Shown in pieces: positions 39,959 to 48,722 of a DNA stretch of 64,000 bases. The stretch comes from Rhizobiaceae bacterium (GTDB lineage Bacteria > Pseudomonadota > Alphaproteobacteria > Rhizobiales > Rhizobiaceae). The translations under genes were made by a program, and so were the position numbers. Position 1 is the first letter of the stretch. Each line of letters starts with the position of its first letter. A model generated the notes under the pieces. It ran no database searches, was not told where the DNA came from, and saw only the letters and a list, made by a program, of their open reading frames with translations. The stretch is taken from positions 62,001 through 126,000 of the forward strand of contig JAILWO010000003.1 in the NCBI GenBank assembly GCA_025698895.1, in the 5' to 3' direction.

Positions 39959-40390
39959 CTACTTCGCGACGATGTCGGCCGCAAAGGTCTGGTAGAGGAT
40001 GCGACCGCCAACAACATAGATGGTATCCGTCGCGAACCGATAGCTGTTCTGTGACGTCTCAGCCGACCAGATCATATAGGCTACCGGTCCGGAGGCGTGG
40101 CGCTCCTGGATGGTCGAGGTGGCGCCCGGGGAGGAAAATTCCTCGATCATCGCCTCGAACAAGGGACGGATCTCTGCAGGCCCCTTCAGAATGCCCTGTG
40201 GCGTGATGAAGACCGAGTCGGCGGTATAGTCGGCCAACATGGCCTCGATATCGCCCGCTGCGAAGGCTTGGACATGATGATCGAGGACGGCCGCTGCCGA
40301 TCTTTCCTTGTTCGCCGCAGCCGGAATCGCTGATCCGAGTAATGCGGTGAGGACGAGTGTCGAAAGCTGCGGTATCGTGGTTTTCAGCAT
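39959..40390 (-). CDS. exported SnoaL/NTF2-like protein (SgcJ/EcaC type)
   Basis: The 143-residue precursor begins with a signal peptide (MLKTTIPQLSTLVLTALLGS, cleaved near AAAN). An NTF2-like cone fold follows: AVLDHHVQAFAAGDIEAMLADY, DSVFITPQGILKGPAEIRPL, FEAMIEEF, and the C-terminal strands ATDTIYVVGGRI. This is the SgcJ/EcaC or DUF4440 group. Such proteins may be enzymes or ligand-binding domains; no catalytic assignment is possible. It stands alone on the minus strand, 67 bases after the methyltransferase gene. Confidence 0.75.
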   Translation of the reverse strand: MLKTTIPQLSTLVLTALLGSAIPAAANKERSAAAVLDHHVQAFAAGDIEAMLADYTADSVFITPQGILKGPAEIRPLFEAMIEEFSSPGATSTIQERHASGPVAYMIWSAETSQNSYRFATDTIYVVGGRILYQTFAADIVAK

Positions 40391-40456
40391 TGTGAGACTC
40401 CCGTGTTTGATGCCCCGCGCGATTGCCTCGCCGAAGCCCGAAGTGCTTGCGGCGCG

Positions 40457-41251
40457 CTAGTGCTTCCGGGTTCTTATGATGAGCGACGGCATGTCGAATT
40501 CGATGGCTCCACCATCGATCACGAATGGCTTGAGCGCTGTCTCCGACTCCTCGAGAAGCCGCTCGAACTGATCGTCGGCAAGCATGCCGCCGAGCGTCCA
40601 TACGCAAGCGCGCTCGGTCGACACCATCGCGTCGATGGACTTGAAGCGGACCTTTTCGTTGCGCTGAACGACCTCCGCATCCTCGATATCCGCCTCGCGG
40701 CAGATTTCACGGAGTTGGCCAGCATCGCCGAGACTGAAGGGGGCGCGGAAAGCGTCACCCACCTGTCGCCCGAAGAGCCGGTCGAGCAACAACGCGAATG
40801 CGCCGTAACCCGGAGATTTCTTGACGGCATCGCACACGGCAACCGCCAGCCATCCACCCGGTCTCAGAACCCGCATCATCTCTCGGAGCGCCTGCGCTTT
40901 GTCCTCGAAGAACATGAACCCGAACTGGCTGACGACGGCGTCGAAGCTCTTGTCCGGCAGCGGCAAGGCTTCGGCCTTGCCTTCCAACCATTCGATCCGT
41001 ACGGGCTTGCGCCGCGCTACCGCGAGCATCTGCGGATTGGCATCCAGCCCCACGACGTGACCGTCCGGGCCGACGATCTCGGCCACCGCGAGTGTCAGCG
41101 CACCGGTGCCGCAGGCCACGTCGAGCACGCGATCGCCCTTGCGCACGTGCGCTTCGGCGGCGACAACCGGTCCCCAATGGGCGAACAGCGCCGGTACGAA
41201 ACGGGTATCGTAAATTTCGGCAGGATCGTGGACCTCATTGAGTGTGGTCAT
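40457..41251 (-). CDS. class I SAM-dependent methyltransferase (UbiE/Coq5-like)
   Basis: The 264-residue protein has the SAM motif VLDVACGTGALTLAVAEIV (about residues 46-64), VVGLDANPQML, and the post-motifs LPDKSFDAVVSQFGFMFF and MRVLRPGGWLAVAV. This is the UbiE/COQ5-type small-molecule methyltransferase layout. The ATG at 41251 follows AAGGAAAGG, and the open frame upstream of it overlaps the divergent regulator. The 63-base gap to the AraC gene must hold both promoters. The AraC protein may control this gene. Confidence 0.85.
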   Translation of the reverse strand: MTTLNEVHDPAEIYDTRFVPALFAHWGPVVAAEAHVRKGDRVLDVACGTGALTLAVAEIVGPDGHVVGLDANPQMLAVARRKPVRIEWLEGKAEALPLPDKSFDAVVSQFGFMFFEDKAQALREMMRVLRPGGWLAVAVCDAVKKSPGYGAFALLLDRLFGRQVGDAFRAPFSLGDAGQLREICREADIEDAEVVQRNEKVRFKSIDAMVSTERACVWTLGGMLADDQFERLLEESETALKPFVIDGGAIEFDMPSLIIRTRKH

Positions 41252-41314
41252 GGCCTTTCCTTCAAAAGGGCAAAGCTGCTGGATAAGCCGGTGCGCGCAG
41301 GTTATTGTTGCGGC

Positions 41315-42439
41315 ATGCCGCAAGCCCATGACCGTACGTCTTCATCGCTTGCCGCATCGTCCAGTCTGCTGGATGCGGAATGGTCGGTTGACGTCTCGAC
41401 GGCGGATGAGCCGCAGGCTTCGTGCCCGACGCGAGGCACCGACCCGCTCTCGGACGTGCTGCGCACGGTCAAACTGACGGGAGCGCTGTTCTTCCTGGTC
41501 GAGGCGTCGTTCCCTTGGGGTGTGGAGGTGCCACGCGCCGACGCCTTCTCCCCCGTCATCCTGCCGCGTGCGCAGCATGTGGTCTCCTACCATATCATTC
41601 TAAAGGGCGCGGGATGGGCGACCGTGCCCGGCGTCGCGTCGACCTGGTTCGAAGCGGGCGACATTCTGGTGTTTCCGCACGGCGACCCCTATTCCATGCT
41701 CAGTGAGCCCCACCAGTCGCCGGAATTCGACGCCGATGCGACCATGGACTATTTCCGAGCGATGGCGGCAGGCAAGCTGCCCTTCGTGAGCAAGGAAGGC
41801 GGCGGTGGAGAGCCGCGCAGCGAATTCGTATGCGGCTTTCTCGGTTGTGACATGCAGCCCTTCAATCCCGTGCTTTCGACCTTGCCACACCTCCTGCGCG
41901 TCAGGTGGTCCGAAACGGGAAGCGATGACCTGCTCGGTCACCTCATCGATCTCACTCTTATGGAAGCGCGTCGACCGCGGGTCGGCGGCGAGACCATTCG
42001 GCTGAGATTGAGCGAGTTGGTCTTCGTGGAAGTGATGCGCCGGTATCTTGAGACCTTGCCAGCCCAAGCGACCGGTTGGCTGTCAGGCCTGCGCGATGCG
42101 TCAATCGGCAAGGTCCTGATCATGCTTCATGAGCAGCCCGCCTATCCATGGACACTGAACGAACTGGCCAGTCGGGCCGGCATGTCACGCGCGGCCTTGG
42201 CCGCTCGCTTCACGCATCTCATCGGTCATGCCCCGATGCGGTACCTGACGCGCTGGCGCATGCAGATCGCCGCGCGCCTCCTTGCCGACAGTTCAACCAA
42301 GGTGGCGGCGGTGGGACGTGAGATCGGCTATGAATCAGAAGCGGCCTTCAGCCGGGCATTCAAGAAGACCGTGGGTGTGTCCCCGGCCGCGTGGCGCGCC
42401 AACGCCGTTGAACCGGTTGACCGTAACTCCGCCGATTGA
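41315..42439 (+). CDS. AraC family transcriptional regulator with cupin-type N-terminal domain
   Basis: The 374-residue regulator has an N-terminal cupin (AraC_binding/cupin_6-like) domain: LFFLVEASFPWGVEVP, VVSYHIILKGAGWATV, WFEAGDILVFPHGDPYSM. The C-terminal double helix-turn-helix follows: WTLNELASRAGMSRAALAAR, then VAAVGREIGYESEAAFSRAF with KKTVGVSPAAWR (about residues 275-365). The ATG at 41315 was chosen because the N-terminal domain begins soon after. It is divergent from the methyltransferase, with a 63-base shared promoter region. The open frame upstream is antisense to that gene and was not included. Confidence 0.88.
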   Translation: MPQAHDRTSSSLAASSSLLDAEWSVDVSTADEPQASCPTRGTDPLSDVLRTVKLTGALFFLVEASFPWGVEVPRADAFSPVILPRAQHVVSYHIILKGAGWATVPGVASTWFEAGDILVFPHGDPYSMLSEPHQSPEFDADATMDYFRAMAAGKLPFVSKEGGGGEPRSEFVCGFLGCDMQPFNPVLSTLPHLLRVRWSETGSDDLLGHLIDLTLMEARRPRVGGETIRLRLSELVFVEVMRRYLETLPAQATGWLSGLRDASIGKVLIMLHEQPAYPWTLNELASRAGMSRAALAARFTHLIGHAPMRYLTRWRMQIAARLLADSSTKVAAVGREIGYESEAAFSRAFKKTVGVSPAAWRANAVEPVDRNSAD

Positions 42440-42784
42440 ACCTCAATGCTACCCACTTCTCGCGTGTTCTTCCTACAGCCAAATGGACGGCTTTCGGCTT
42501 CAAACCTTTGCCTCCTCCCACGGTGCAGTCATCCAAGTCTTGACCTCATCCTGCGTCGTCAGGACGACCGGGCCATTTCAGCCACCTGAGCGCCACTCCC
42601 TGCAATCGGATTCGCCCCGCCCGTAGCGAAGCTCGGTGTCGACGCTACCGGGACTTATCTCGGGCGCCAGATGTAAAGAGAATGGATTCTACATAGCGAC
42701 CTAATTGCCAAGGCGACCGAAATCCCACAATCTGGTCGCTAGCCGGCAAATAACAAGCTGGAATAACCCGAAGGGAGGAACGAA
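42440..42784. other. intergenic region before the FbpA-like gene
   Basis: These 345 bases hold no coding sequence that I can support. The far end has a strong ribosome binding site (GGGAGG, 7 bases before the ATG at 42785). No EcfG-type promoter motif was seen. The A/T-richer stretch near 42670-42760 is the likely promoter region of the transporter operon. Confidence 0.5.
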
Positions 42785-43810
42785 ATGCTCAAGACCTATT
42801 TTCGCACAGGCGCAGCGGTGGCGCTGCTGATATCCGGCGCCGCCCTGGCGCGCGCCGAAAGCCTGACGCTCTATTGCTCGGCCGACGAGGCGTGGTGCCA
42901 GCAGATCAAGACCACGTTCGAAGCCGAAACCGGCATCACCGTCGACATGACCCGCAAGAGCTCGGGCGAAACCTATGCGCAGGTCCGCGCCGAGGCCTCC
43001 AACCCGAAGGGCGACGTCTGGTGGGGTGGAACCGGCGACCCGCATCTGCAGGCCGCCGAGGAAGGGCTTACCGACGAATACCTCTCCCCGATGCGCGACG
43101 AGCTGCATGACTGGGCAATCCGCCAGGCAGAGGCCGCCGGGAACAAGACCATCGGCGTCTATTCGGGAGCGCTCGGCTTCGGCTACAACAAGGATCTGCT
43201 CGCCAAGAACAACATGCCGGAGCCCAAATGTTGGGCCGATCTAACCAAGCCTGAATACAAAGGCCAGATCCAGATGGCCAATCCGAACTCCTCCGGCACC
43301 GCCTACACGATGCTCGCCACCATCGTGCAGCTGATGGGCGAAGAGCAGGGCTTCGAGTACATGAAAGCCCTGCACAAGAACATCAACCAGTACACCAAGT
43401 CCGGCTCGGCTCCGATCAAGGCCGCGGGCCTCGGCGAGACCACCATCGGCATCGTCTTCATGCATGACGCGGTGTCGCAGTCGGCGGCCGGCTTCCCGGT
43501 CGTCACGGTCGCACCCTGCGAGGGAACCGGCTACGAGATCGGCTCAATGTCGCTTATCAAGGGCGCGCGCAATCCCGAGGAAGCGAAGAAGTTCTACGAC
43601 TGGGCGCTCACCGCGGACATGCAGTCTCGCGCAAAGGACGTGAATTCGTTCCAGCTCCCGTCCAACAAGGCGGCTGAGGCATCGCCGCTTTCGCCGGATC
43701 TGTCGACGATCAAGCTGATCGACTACGACTTCAAGAAGCACGGGTCGAGCGACGAGCGCAAGCGCCTGCTGCAGAAGTGGGACGCCGAGGTCTCGACGCT
43801 GCCGCAGTAA
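42785..43810 (+). CDS. ABC transporter substrate-binding protein (FbpA/AfuA-like)
   Basis: The 341-residue precursor has a signal peptide (ending ALARA-E). The mature protein follows the iron(III)/AfuA family: LTLYCSADEAWCQQIKTTFE, VDMTRKSSGETYAQVRAEA, KGDVWWGGTGDPHLQAAEEG, YSGALGFGYNKDLL. The label iron-binding is uncertain: the family also includes binding proteins for sugar phosphates (AfuA) and other phosphorylated compounds. The gene is followed by the matching permease and ATPase genes and then, convergently, by an inositol monophosphatase-like gene. Confidence 0.85.
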   Translation: MLKTYFRTGAAVALLISGAALARAESLTLYCSADEAWCQQIKTTFEAETGITVDMTRKSSGETYAQVRAEASNPKGDVWWGGTGDPHLQAAEEGLTDEYLSPMRDELHDWAIRQAEAAGNKTIGVYSGALGFGYNKDLLAKNNMPEPKCWADLTKPEYKGQIQMANPNSSGTAYTMLATIVQLMGEEQGFEYMKALHKNINQYTKSGSAPIKAAGLGETTIGIVFMHDAVSQSAAGFPVVTVAPCEGTGYEIGSMSLIKGARNPEEAKKFYDWALTADMQSRAKDVNSFQLPSNKAAEASPLSPDLSTIKLIDYDFKKHGSSDERKRLLQKWDAEVSTLPQ

Positions 43811-43812
43811 GC

Positions 43813-46098
43813 GTGCGCGTTACCGAGACCATTCCCACCTTGCATCCGACCGCCGTCCTGTGGATGGCGGTCGGGCTGTTCGGCTATGCGGTCCTGCCCT
43901 GGTACGGCATGGACCAAAACCTCTTCACGCTCGGCTGGCTGTTCGGCGGCTATCCGTTCGACGACGATGTGGCGCCGGCCCTTTTTCTCAATCTGCGGGG
44001 CGAGAAGCTGTGGCTCGCGCCCTTCGGTCCGCTGCTGCTGGCGCCACTCCTTCTGTGGCGAAGGCGCAAGCAGGATCCGTTCTTTGCCAGGCTGCTGATA
44101 GCGGCCGGCGCGGCCGGCTGCCTCTGGATGGCGCTGCAGGGCTTCGGCATAGGCCTGCGCGGCTTCCGATGGGAATGGCTCACCGCTCTGTTCGGTGAAC
44201 TCGGCGACCGCCAGTTCGGCATGGGCTGGGGTGCTCTCGCCGCCAGCACCGCATTTCTCTTCCTGTTCACGTTGGGGCTCGCGGCACGTGGGGCGGTCGG
44301 CGGTGACGAGTTCGTGGTCGGCTCGATCGGAGTGGTCGTGGCGGTGGTCGGCATCTTCATCCTCATGCCGATCCTGCAGATGCTGGGCAGCGCGCTGATT
44401 ACCCAGGATGGCGACTACTCGCTTTCGGTATTCGCCGCGAAGCTGTTCAGCGAGCGGCTCTGGAGTCTCGGCTGCCTGTCCGGCGGCCCCCGTTGCGGCG
44501 TCGCGTGGAACTCGCTCTTCCTGGCCATCCTCGTTGGCGTGATAACCACGCTGCTTGGCCTCGTCTTCGCCCTAGTGGTCACCCGCACCGGCTTCCGCTT
44601 TGGGGCGACATTGCGGGCGCTCACGGTGCTTCCGATCATCACGCCGCCCTTCGTCATAGGGCTCGCGATCATCCTCCTCTTCGGCATGTCGGGCCTCGTC
44701 ACCCAGACCCTGGCCGACTTCATCGGCGTGCAGCCGACGCGTTGGGTCTATGGCCTGCCAGGTCTGCTGATCGCCCAGGTTCTCGCCTTCACGCCGATTG
44801 CCTTCCTGGTGATGATCGGTGTCGTCGAAGGCGTCAGCCCCTCAATGGAGGAAGCCGCGCAGACATTGCGCGCGAACCGCTGGCAGACCTTCGTGACTGT
44901 CTCACTGCCGCTCATGCGCCCCGGCCTCGCCAATGCCTTCCTGCTGGGTTTCATCGAATCCATGGCCGATTTCGGCAATCCGCTCGTGCTCGGCGGAAAT
45001 TTCGACGTGCTGTCGACCGAGATATTCTTCGCCATCGTTGGCGCGCAGTACGATCAGGCGCAGGCGGCGATCCTCGCAATCGTGCTCCTGATGTTCACGC
45101 TGGGCGCGTTCTACGCGCAGCGCTTCTGGCTCGGCAGCAGGTCGTACACCACGCTCTCGGGCAAGGGCGACGCCGGTGCGCATCCGCACCTGCCGGCGAG
45201 GCTTAGCGTGGCGGTCTTCGGCGTGGCCGGCTTCTGGACCCTGTTTACGCTGTTCATCTATGCAACCATCTTCTACGGCAGCTTCGTCAAGTTGTGGGGC
45301 GTCGATTTCTCGCTCACCTTCGACCACTACGTGAAGTCGTTCGCCATAGGCTGGACGGAGTTCGGCATCCATTGGCGCGGCGCAGCCTGGAGCTCGTTCC
45401 TGACGACGATCCAGATCGCGCTGATCTCGGCCCCGCTGACGGCGGCCATCGGTCTGCTTACGGCGTACCTGCTCGTACGCCAGAACTTTGCCGGCAAGCA
45501 GGCCTTCGAGTTCGGCACCATGCTGTCCTTTGCGATTCCTGGCACGATCATCGGCGTGTCCTACGTCATCGCCTTCAATGTTCCGCCAATCGAGCTGACA
45601 GGGACCGGGATCATCCTTGTGGTGTCCTTCATCTTCCGCAATATGCCGGTTGGCGTACGCGCGGGCGTCGCATCGATGGCGCAGATCGACCGAAGCCTCG
45701 ACGAGTCGTCACTGACGCTGGGGGCCAATTCCTGGCAGACTTTCCGCAAAATCCTGCTGCCGTTGCTGCGGCCGGCAATCGTCGCGGCGCTGGTCTATTC
45801 CTTCGTGCGCGCGATGACCGCGATCAGTGCCGTCATCTTTCTCGTCAGCGCGCGCTATGACATGTCGACGAGCTATATCGTCGGGCGCGTCGAGAACAAC
45901 GAGTATGGCGTGGCGATCGCGTACTCCACGGTGCTCATCGTGGTCATGCTGGCGGTGGTGGGGCTGATGCAGCTCGCCGTCGGGCGGCGCAACATCGGCC
46001 GGCGCAGAATCGAGGACCCGCAGGCTTCTGGCTGGCGCTCCAACGTCAGCCTGCCAGGCGCGGGGCGCACGCAAACGGTGGTCACCGGAGGGGGCTGA
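43813..46098 (+). CDS. ABC transporter permease with two permease domains (FbpB-like)
   Basis: The 761-residue membrane protein has a long N-terminal region with several hydrophobic segments. It then has two binding-protein-dependent permease domains. The EAA loops are MEEAAQTLRANRWQTFVTVSLPL (about residue 347) and LDESSLTLGANSWQTFRKIL (about residue 636), each followed by a Pro-containing helix. This is the FbpB/AfuB arrangement, where one polypeptide forms the whole channel. The start is taken as GTG 43813, 3 bases after the previous stop; a weak ribosome binding site makes an ATG downstream (43864 or so) possible. The stop overlaps the ATPase ATG (TGATG). Confidence 0.85.
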   Translation: MRVTETIPTLHPTAVLWMAVGLFGYAVLPWYGMDQNLFTLGWLFGGYPFDDDVAPALFLNLRGEKLWLAPFGPLLLAPLLLWRRRKQDPFFARLLIAAGAAGCLWMALQGFGIGLRGFRWEWLTALFGELGDRQFGMGWGALAASTAFLFLFTLGLAARGAVGGDEFVVGSIGVVVAVVGIFILMPILQMLGSALITQDGDYSLSVFAAKLFSERLWSLGCLSGGPRCGVAWNSLFLAILVGVITTLLGLVFALVVTRTGFRFGATLRALTVLPIITPPFVIGLAIILLFGMSGLVTQTLADFIGVQPTRWVYGLPGLLIAQVLAFTPIAFLVMIGVVEGVSPSMEEAAQTLRANRWQTFVTVSLPLMRPGLANAFLLGFIESMADFGNPLVLGGNFDVLSTEIFFAIVGAQYDQAQAAILAIVLLMFTLGAFYAQRFWLGSRSYTTLSGKGDAGAHPHLPARLSVAVFGVAGFWTLFTLFIYATIFYGSFVKLWGVDFSLTFDHYVKSFAIGWTEFGIHWRGAAWSSFLTTIQIALISAPLTAAIGLLTAYLLVRQNFAGKQAFEFGTMLSFAIPGTIIGVSYVIAFNVPPIELTGTGIILVVSFIFRNMPVGVRAGVASMAQIDRSLDESSLTLGANSWQTFRKILLPLLRPAIVAALVYSFVRAMTAISAVIFLVSARYDMSTSYIVGRVENNEYGVAIAYSTVLIVVMLAVVGLMQLAVGRRNIGRRRIEDPQASGWRSNVSLPGAGRTQTVVTGGG

Positions 46099-47174
46099 TG
46101 GCGGAAATCAGAGGCAACGCGGCATCGGTCGAGTTCAGGGGGATCACCAAGATATACGGGCGCAACTCTTCGCCCGCGGTGAACGACATCTCGCTGTTCG
46201 TCGAGGCCGGGACGCTCGTCACACTGCTGGGCCCATCCGGATGCGGCAAGACCACGAATCTGCGCATGATCGCGGGACTCGAGTTCGCCACGCATGGCCA
46301 GATCCTGATCGACGACGTCGACGTGACCCGTCTGCCGGCCACCGATCGCGACGTGTCGATGGTGTTTCAGTCCTACGCTCTCTTCCCGCACATGACCGTG
46401 CGCGAGAACGTCGAATACGGCCTTCGCTTCTCGGGCTTCAACAGGAAGGACATGACCGACCGGGCAAGGGCCGGGCTCGAGCTCGTCGGCCTCGCCGGCT
46501 ATGGCGACCGGCTGCCGAGCCAGCTCTCCGGCGGACAGCAGCAGCGTGTCGCCGTCGCCCGCGCGCTGGTGCTCGAGCCGCAGGTGCTGCTGTTCGATGA
46601 GCCGCTGTCCAATCTGGACGCCAAGCTGCGCCGCCGCGTCCGGGAGGAGATACGCGAGATCCAGCAGAAGCTGGGGCTCACGGTGGTTTACGTCACCCAC
46701 GATCAGGAGGAGGCGCTGGCTGTCTCCGACCGCATCATCGTCATGAACAATGCCGTGATCGCGCAGGAGGGAACGCCGCGCGATCTCTACGAAGCCCCGG
46801 CGAACGCCTTCGTGGCCGATTTCATCGGCGAAGCCAACATCTTCGATTGCCGGATCGAAAGTGTGTCCGCCGCTATGGCGACTGTGACGGTCGGGCCGGT
46901 GACTCTGCGGCTGCCGGCGCGCGGTTTTTCGCCTGGGGCGGCGAAGCTTGCCGCACGTCCGGCACGACTAGAAATCCATCCCGCCGGCACGCCTGACATC
47001 ATTCCCGGCCGGCTGGAAAAGGTGACCTATGTCGGCAGCCATCTGGAGTTTGTCGTGGCCTGCGCGTTCGGCGAAGTGTTCGTCGTCTCCAACGACGTCG
47101 ATTCGTTCCTTGCCATGAGTCAGGACATTGGACTGAAGTTCGCCTCTCCCGGCCCGGTACTCATCGCGGGCTGA
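46098..47174 (+). CDS. ABC transporter ATP-binding protein (FbpC-like)
   Basis: The 358-residue ATPase has Walker A LLGPSGCGKTTNL, the Q-loop MVFQSYALFPHMTV, the signature LSGGQQQRVAVARAL, Walker B VLLFDEPLSNLDA and the switch His in YVTHDQEEAL. The C-terminal domain (from about residue 240) is a TOBE/OB-type regulatory domain. It is the third gene of the FbpABC-type operon; its ATG overlaps the permease stop. The 3' end overlaps the convergent inositol-monophosphatase-like gene by 14 bases. Confidence 0.9.
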   Translation: MAEIRGNAASVEFRGITKIYGRNSSPAVNDISLFVEAGTLVTLLGPSGCGKTTNLRMIAGLEFATHGQILIDDVDVTRLPATDRDVSMVFQSYALFPHMTVRENVEYGLRFSGFNRKDMTDRARAGLELVGLAGYGDRLPSQLSGGQQQRVAVARALVLEPQVLLFDEPLSNLDAKLRRRVREEIREIQQKLGLTVVYVTHDQEEALAVSDRIIVMNNAVIAQEGTPRDLYEAPANAFVADFIGEANIFDCRIESVSAAMATVTVGPVTLRLPARGFSPGAAKLAARPARLEIHPAGTPDIIPGRLEKVTYVGSHLEFVVACAFGEVFVVSNDVDSFLAMSQDIGLKFASPGPVLIAG

Positions 47175-47958
47175 AGGCGCCGGCACAGATCGCTTCGACG
47201 CGATCGAACACGCCCTTGCATCCGGCGATCACCATCGTCCCCTCCGCAAGCACTGTCTTCGGGTCGGGCACGACGACACGTCCGCCCGCCTCTTCCACCA
47301 GCAGCAGGCCGGCGAGGCAGTCCCACGCGTTCATGTGCTCCTCGACATACGCAAGCAGCCTGCCCGAGGCGACGTAAGCCAGCATCAGCGCGCCCGACGC
47401 GTTGCGGAAGAACACACCGCCTTCACTCACCAACATATCGATGAAAGGCACGATGTTGCGGGCCTCGCGGCGGTTGGAGAACCCGGTCCCGACCGAACCT
47501 TCGGCAAGGCTGAGAACCGGACTGGTCCGCATCGGCCTCCCGTTCAGGAATGCCCCGCCGCCGCGGTGGCCGTGGAAGGTTTCGCCGGTGCAAGGCTCGT
47601 GGATGACCCCGATTTCCGTCACGCCCGCCCTGGTGCCCGCGATCACCACCGTCCAGGCCGGTATGCCGCGTACGAAGTTGGCCGTGCCGTCGATCGGATC
47701 AATCACCCAGTCGAAGCCGGAGGAGCCTTTCGCAGGAGCGTGTTCCTCGCCGATGATGCCGTCATCGGGATACGCCTCCCGAAGCGCAGCACGGACGAAG
47801 GTTTCGACATCGCGATCCGCCTCGGACACGAGGTCCTGGTGCCCCTTGCTTTCGATCGTCAGCTTATCCAGCTCGCGGAAATATTTGAGCCCCAATTCGC
47901 CCGCCCGCCTAGCGATATCGATTGCGATCTTCTCGCGGTCGCTGGCATCGCCCGACAT
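47161..47958 (-). CDS. inositol monophosphatase family protein
   Basis: The 265-residue phosphatase has the metal-binding motifs of the IMPase superfamily: DLVSEADRDVE, GIIGEEHA (Glu metal ligand), WVIDPIDGTANFVRGIP (the DPIDGT signature) and MNAWDCLAGLLLVEEAGG near the C-terminus. It should hydrolyse inositol-1-phosphate or a related sugar or nucleotide phosphate. The gene is convergent with the FbpABC-type transporter operon. This pairing suggests that the transporter takes up a phosphorylated compound that this enzyme dephosphorylates, but the overlap is tail to tail, so the two are not one operon. Confidence 0.9.
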   Translation of the reverse strand: MSGDASDREKIAIDIARRAGELGLKYFRELDKLTIESKGHQDLVSEADRDVETFVRAALREAYPDDGIIGEEHAPAKGSSGFDWVIDPIDGTANFVRGIPAWTVVIAGTRAGVTEIGVIHEPCTGETFHGHRGGGAFLNGRPMRTSPVLSLAEGSVGTGFSNRREARNIVPFIDMLVSEGGVFFRNASGALMLAYVASGRLLAYVEEHMNAWDCLAGLLLVEEAGGRVVVPDPKTVLAEGTMVIAGCKGVFDRVEAICAGAFSPR

Positions 47959-48444
47959 GTTGAACCTACTGTGCTCGTTTCGTTAGCGACGTATTGCGTA
48001 CGATTGATATGCAATCGGCAACTCGCCAACAAGCCGTCCCAGCCACGACGGACACCATAGGTGCGGTCGCTGCCCTTGAAGCTCCGGTTGTTGCCCTTGC
48101 CAGCACCTCGCCAGCCGAATGCGCCAACTACTGCATCGCCGGATATGGCCCAGATTGAACAGGACGTGCTCCGTAGACCGCCTACGGACCTCTCGGGTCC
48201 GCTGAACGCTTTCGCGAGGGCAAGTGGGGAGGGGCGGGGGACGCCGCCTAACCGTTTCCACACTACAGCGGCCTCAACTGATGATCATCACGCTGCCGCG
48301 GCGCGAACACACTGAGATCGGCTCCGTCGCCAGCGACTATTGACGTATTCCGTTGCACGCTCCGCCGATTAGCGGCAACAAGTGCTGCCCGCCAAAACGC
48401 ACAGGGGCGAGGACAGGAACAAACCCGCTCGCGCTGCGCAAGCT
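47959..48444. other. intergenic region with no convincing gene
   Basis: This 486-base stretch separates the inositol monophosphatase gene from the trehalose/glucan cluster. A minus-strand frame (about 47983-48261) reads GAGKGNNRSFKGSDRTYG and similar; it has no proper start context and I recognise no family. It could be a decayed gene fragment. No promoter motif of the EcfG type and no clear terminator were seen. Confidence 0.4.
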
Positions 48445-48705
48445 CTATTCAGGCGGCCGCTTGGCAGTCGACCGGCGCGGCCGAGGGCTCGGCTTGGCGG
48501 GCTCCCCAAGCTCTCCCCGAGCGGCGGAGGACGACTTTCGCCGTGGGCTGCCAGGCTTGGCCGCAGCCTCTCCGGAAGGCCCTTCGGCGTCGACCAGCCG
48601 CTCGGCTTGCGCCCAATGCTCCTCTTCGCGTCCTTCGGGCCGGCCGGCAGCTTCCCACAGCGCATACGCTCTGGATCTGATCCTCTGTTCGCGATCGTCA
48701 GGCAT
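48445..48705 (-). CDS. DUF2934-containing small protein
   Basis: The 86-residue product starts with the DUF2934 motif (IRSRAYALWEAAGRPEG, then EEHWAQAERL, about residues 9-37), followed by a basic, Ala/Pro/Ser-rich tail that ends in PRPRRSTAKRPPE. It parallels the DUF2934 gene at 15325-15717. The ATG at 48705 follows AAGGG at 8-12 bases. It is the last gene of the cluster, 17 bases after the treZ stop on the same strand. The family's function is unknown. Confidence 0.75.
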   Translation of the reverse strand: MPDDREQRIRSRAYALWEAAGRPEGREEEHWAQAERLVDAEGPSGEAAAKPGSPRRKSSSAARGELGEPAKPSPRPRRSTAKRPPE

Positions 48706-48722
48706 GACATTTCCCTTCTCGG

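Noticed and set aside
40403-41314. Long plus-strand open frame upstream of the AraC regulator (about 300 codons)
   Set aside because: It is antisense to the methyltransferase gene, which has clear motifs and a good ribosome binding site. Open antisense frames are common in GC-rich DNA.
47983-48261. Minus-strand ORF of 92 residues in the 47959-48444 gap
   Set aside because: No clear family, biased composition and weak start. It may be a decayed fragment, but there is not enough to call a gene or pseudogene.
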